Assembly (NCBI RefSeq): GCF_016623495.1
Contig: NZ_JAEHHL010000002.1
Span: forward strand, 433,150-497,149
Direction: 5' to 3'
Length of the DNA: 64,000 nt
DNA from: Thermohalobaculum xanthum
GTDB lineage: Bacteria > Pseudomonadota > Alphaproteobacteria > Rhodobacterales > Rhodobacteraceae
Shown one piece after another: positions 63,954 through 64,000 of the stretch. The translations under genes and the position numbers were made by a program. The notes beneath the pieces are model-generated. The model was not told the origin of the DNA, searched no databases, and worked only from the letters and a program-made list of their open reading frames with translations. Position 1 is the stretch's first letter. The number at the start of each line of letters is the position of its first letter.

Positions 63954-64000
63954 TGGAGCGGGTGGTGGGAATCGAACCCACGCGTTCAGCTTGGAAGGCT
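63954..64000 (-). tRNA. tRNA-Gly (anticodon UCC), cut by the window end
   Basis: Read leftward: CTTCCAA is the anticodon loop (anticodon TCC), followed by the variable loop, a TGGGTTCGATTCCCACC-like T arm, the acceptor CACCCGC and an encoded CCA. Only 47 bases are inside the window, so the 5' half cannot be checked and integrity is assumed. The 44 bases nearest the 3' end are duplicated 137 bases away. Confidence 0.75.

Overview
The window is high-GC, densely packed chromosomal DNA from an alphaproteobacterium, most likely a member of the Rhodobacterales. Evidence for this is the split purine synthase run purS-purQ-purL behind purC, the ATPase inhibitor DUF1476, the heterotetrameric sarcosine oxidase genes, the Ccm cytochrome c maturation system I, an ATP12 chaperone, a CtaA-type heme A synthase and an Fe-S (6-4) photolyase of the PhrB/CryB kind. 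No complete mobile element, phage gene, CRISPR array or rRNA gene is visible. The only trace of integration is a duplicated 3' half of a glycine tRNA at the right edge.

Layout. 1-3830: the end of a glutathione peroxidase gene, then a leftward light-repair group (photolyase, DUF2256 mini-protein, Fe-S photolyase). 3.9-10.8 kb: DUF1476, then rightward purC with two coupled DUF3592 membrane proteins, a ceramidase-like membrane protein, and purS, a 39-residue membrane protein, purQ, a lipoprotein-like gene and purL. 10.8-13.2 kb: leftward rlmI overlapped by a PIN protein gene, and two tiny leftward genes each closed by a strong terminator. 13.3-19.9 kb: sarcosine oxidase soxB, soxD, soxA, soxG, with three unrelated small membrane protein genes lodged between soxB and soxD and a structured leader in front of soxB. 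20.1-24.9 kb: ccmI-ruvX-DUF1289, a retropepsin-like protease, and leftward dusA plus a phytanoyl-CoA dioxygenase-like gene. 25-33.7 kb: an arsenite pump behind an ArsR-type operator, then purine breakdown (uraH, xdhA, xdhB, xdhC, guaD) and a 2-oxoglutarate oxygenase.

33.7-40.7 kb: leftward ccmF-ccmH and ccmE flank a MarR-controlled pair made of an Asp-box propeller and a ubiquitin-fold MoaD/ThiS protein ending in Gly-Gly; a PhzF-like gene and a BrkB-like gene complete the block. 41-50.8 kb: a TctC-type binding protein gene broken by an amber codon, murI, an acyltransferase, tspO, rplM-rpsI, a thioesterase, an ECHDC3-like crotonase, a proC-like gene, ctaA, trmJ and a methyltransferase. 50.9-64 kb: icd, an exported hydratase homologue, an ArsR/SRPBCC pair under a perfect 24-bp palindrome, a class II amidotransferase, DUF6356, an Lrp regulator, a triple-GAF cyclase, an exported sulfurtransferase divergent from a ferredoxin-ASKHA activator protein, DUF2061, ATP12, a HAD phosphatase and the tRNA-Gly repeats.

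How the genes fit together: purine synthesis and purine breakdown are both present. Sarcosine oxidation feeds one-carbon units to tetrahydrofolate, which purine synthesis uses. Respiratory maturation is spread over several sites (ccmI, ccmF-H, ccmE, ctaA, ATP12, DUF1476). Most operon neighbours overlap by 1-8 bases (ATGA or TGATG), indicating translational coupling.
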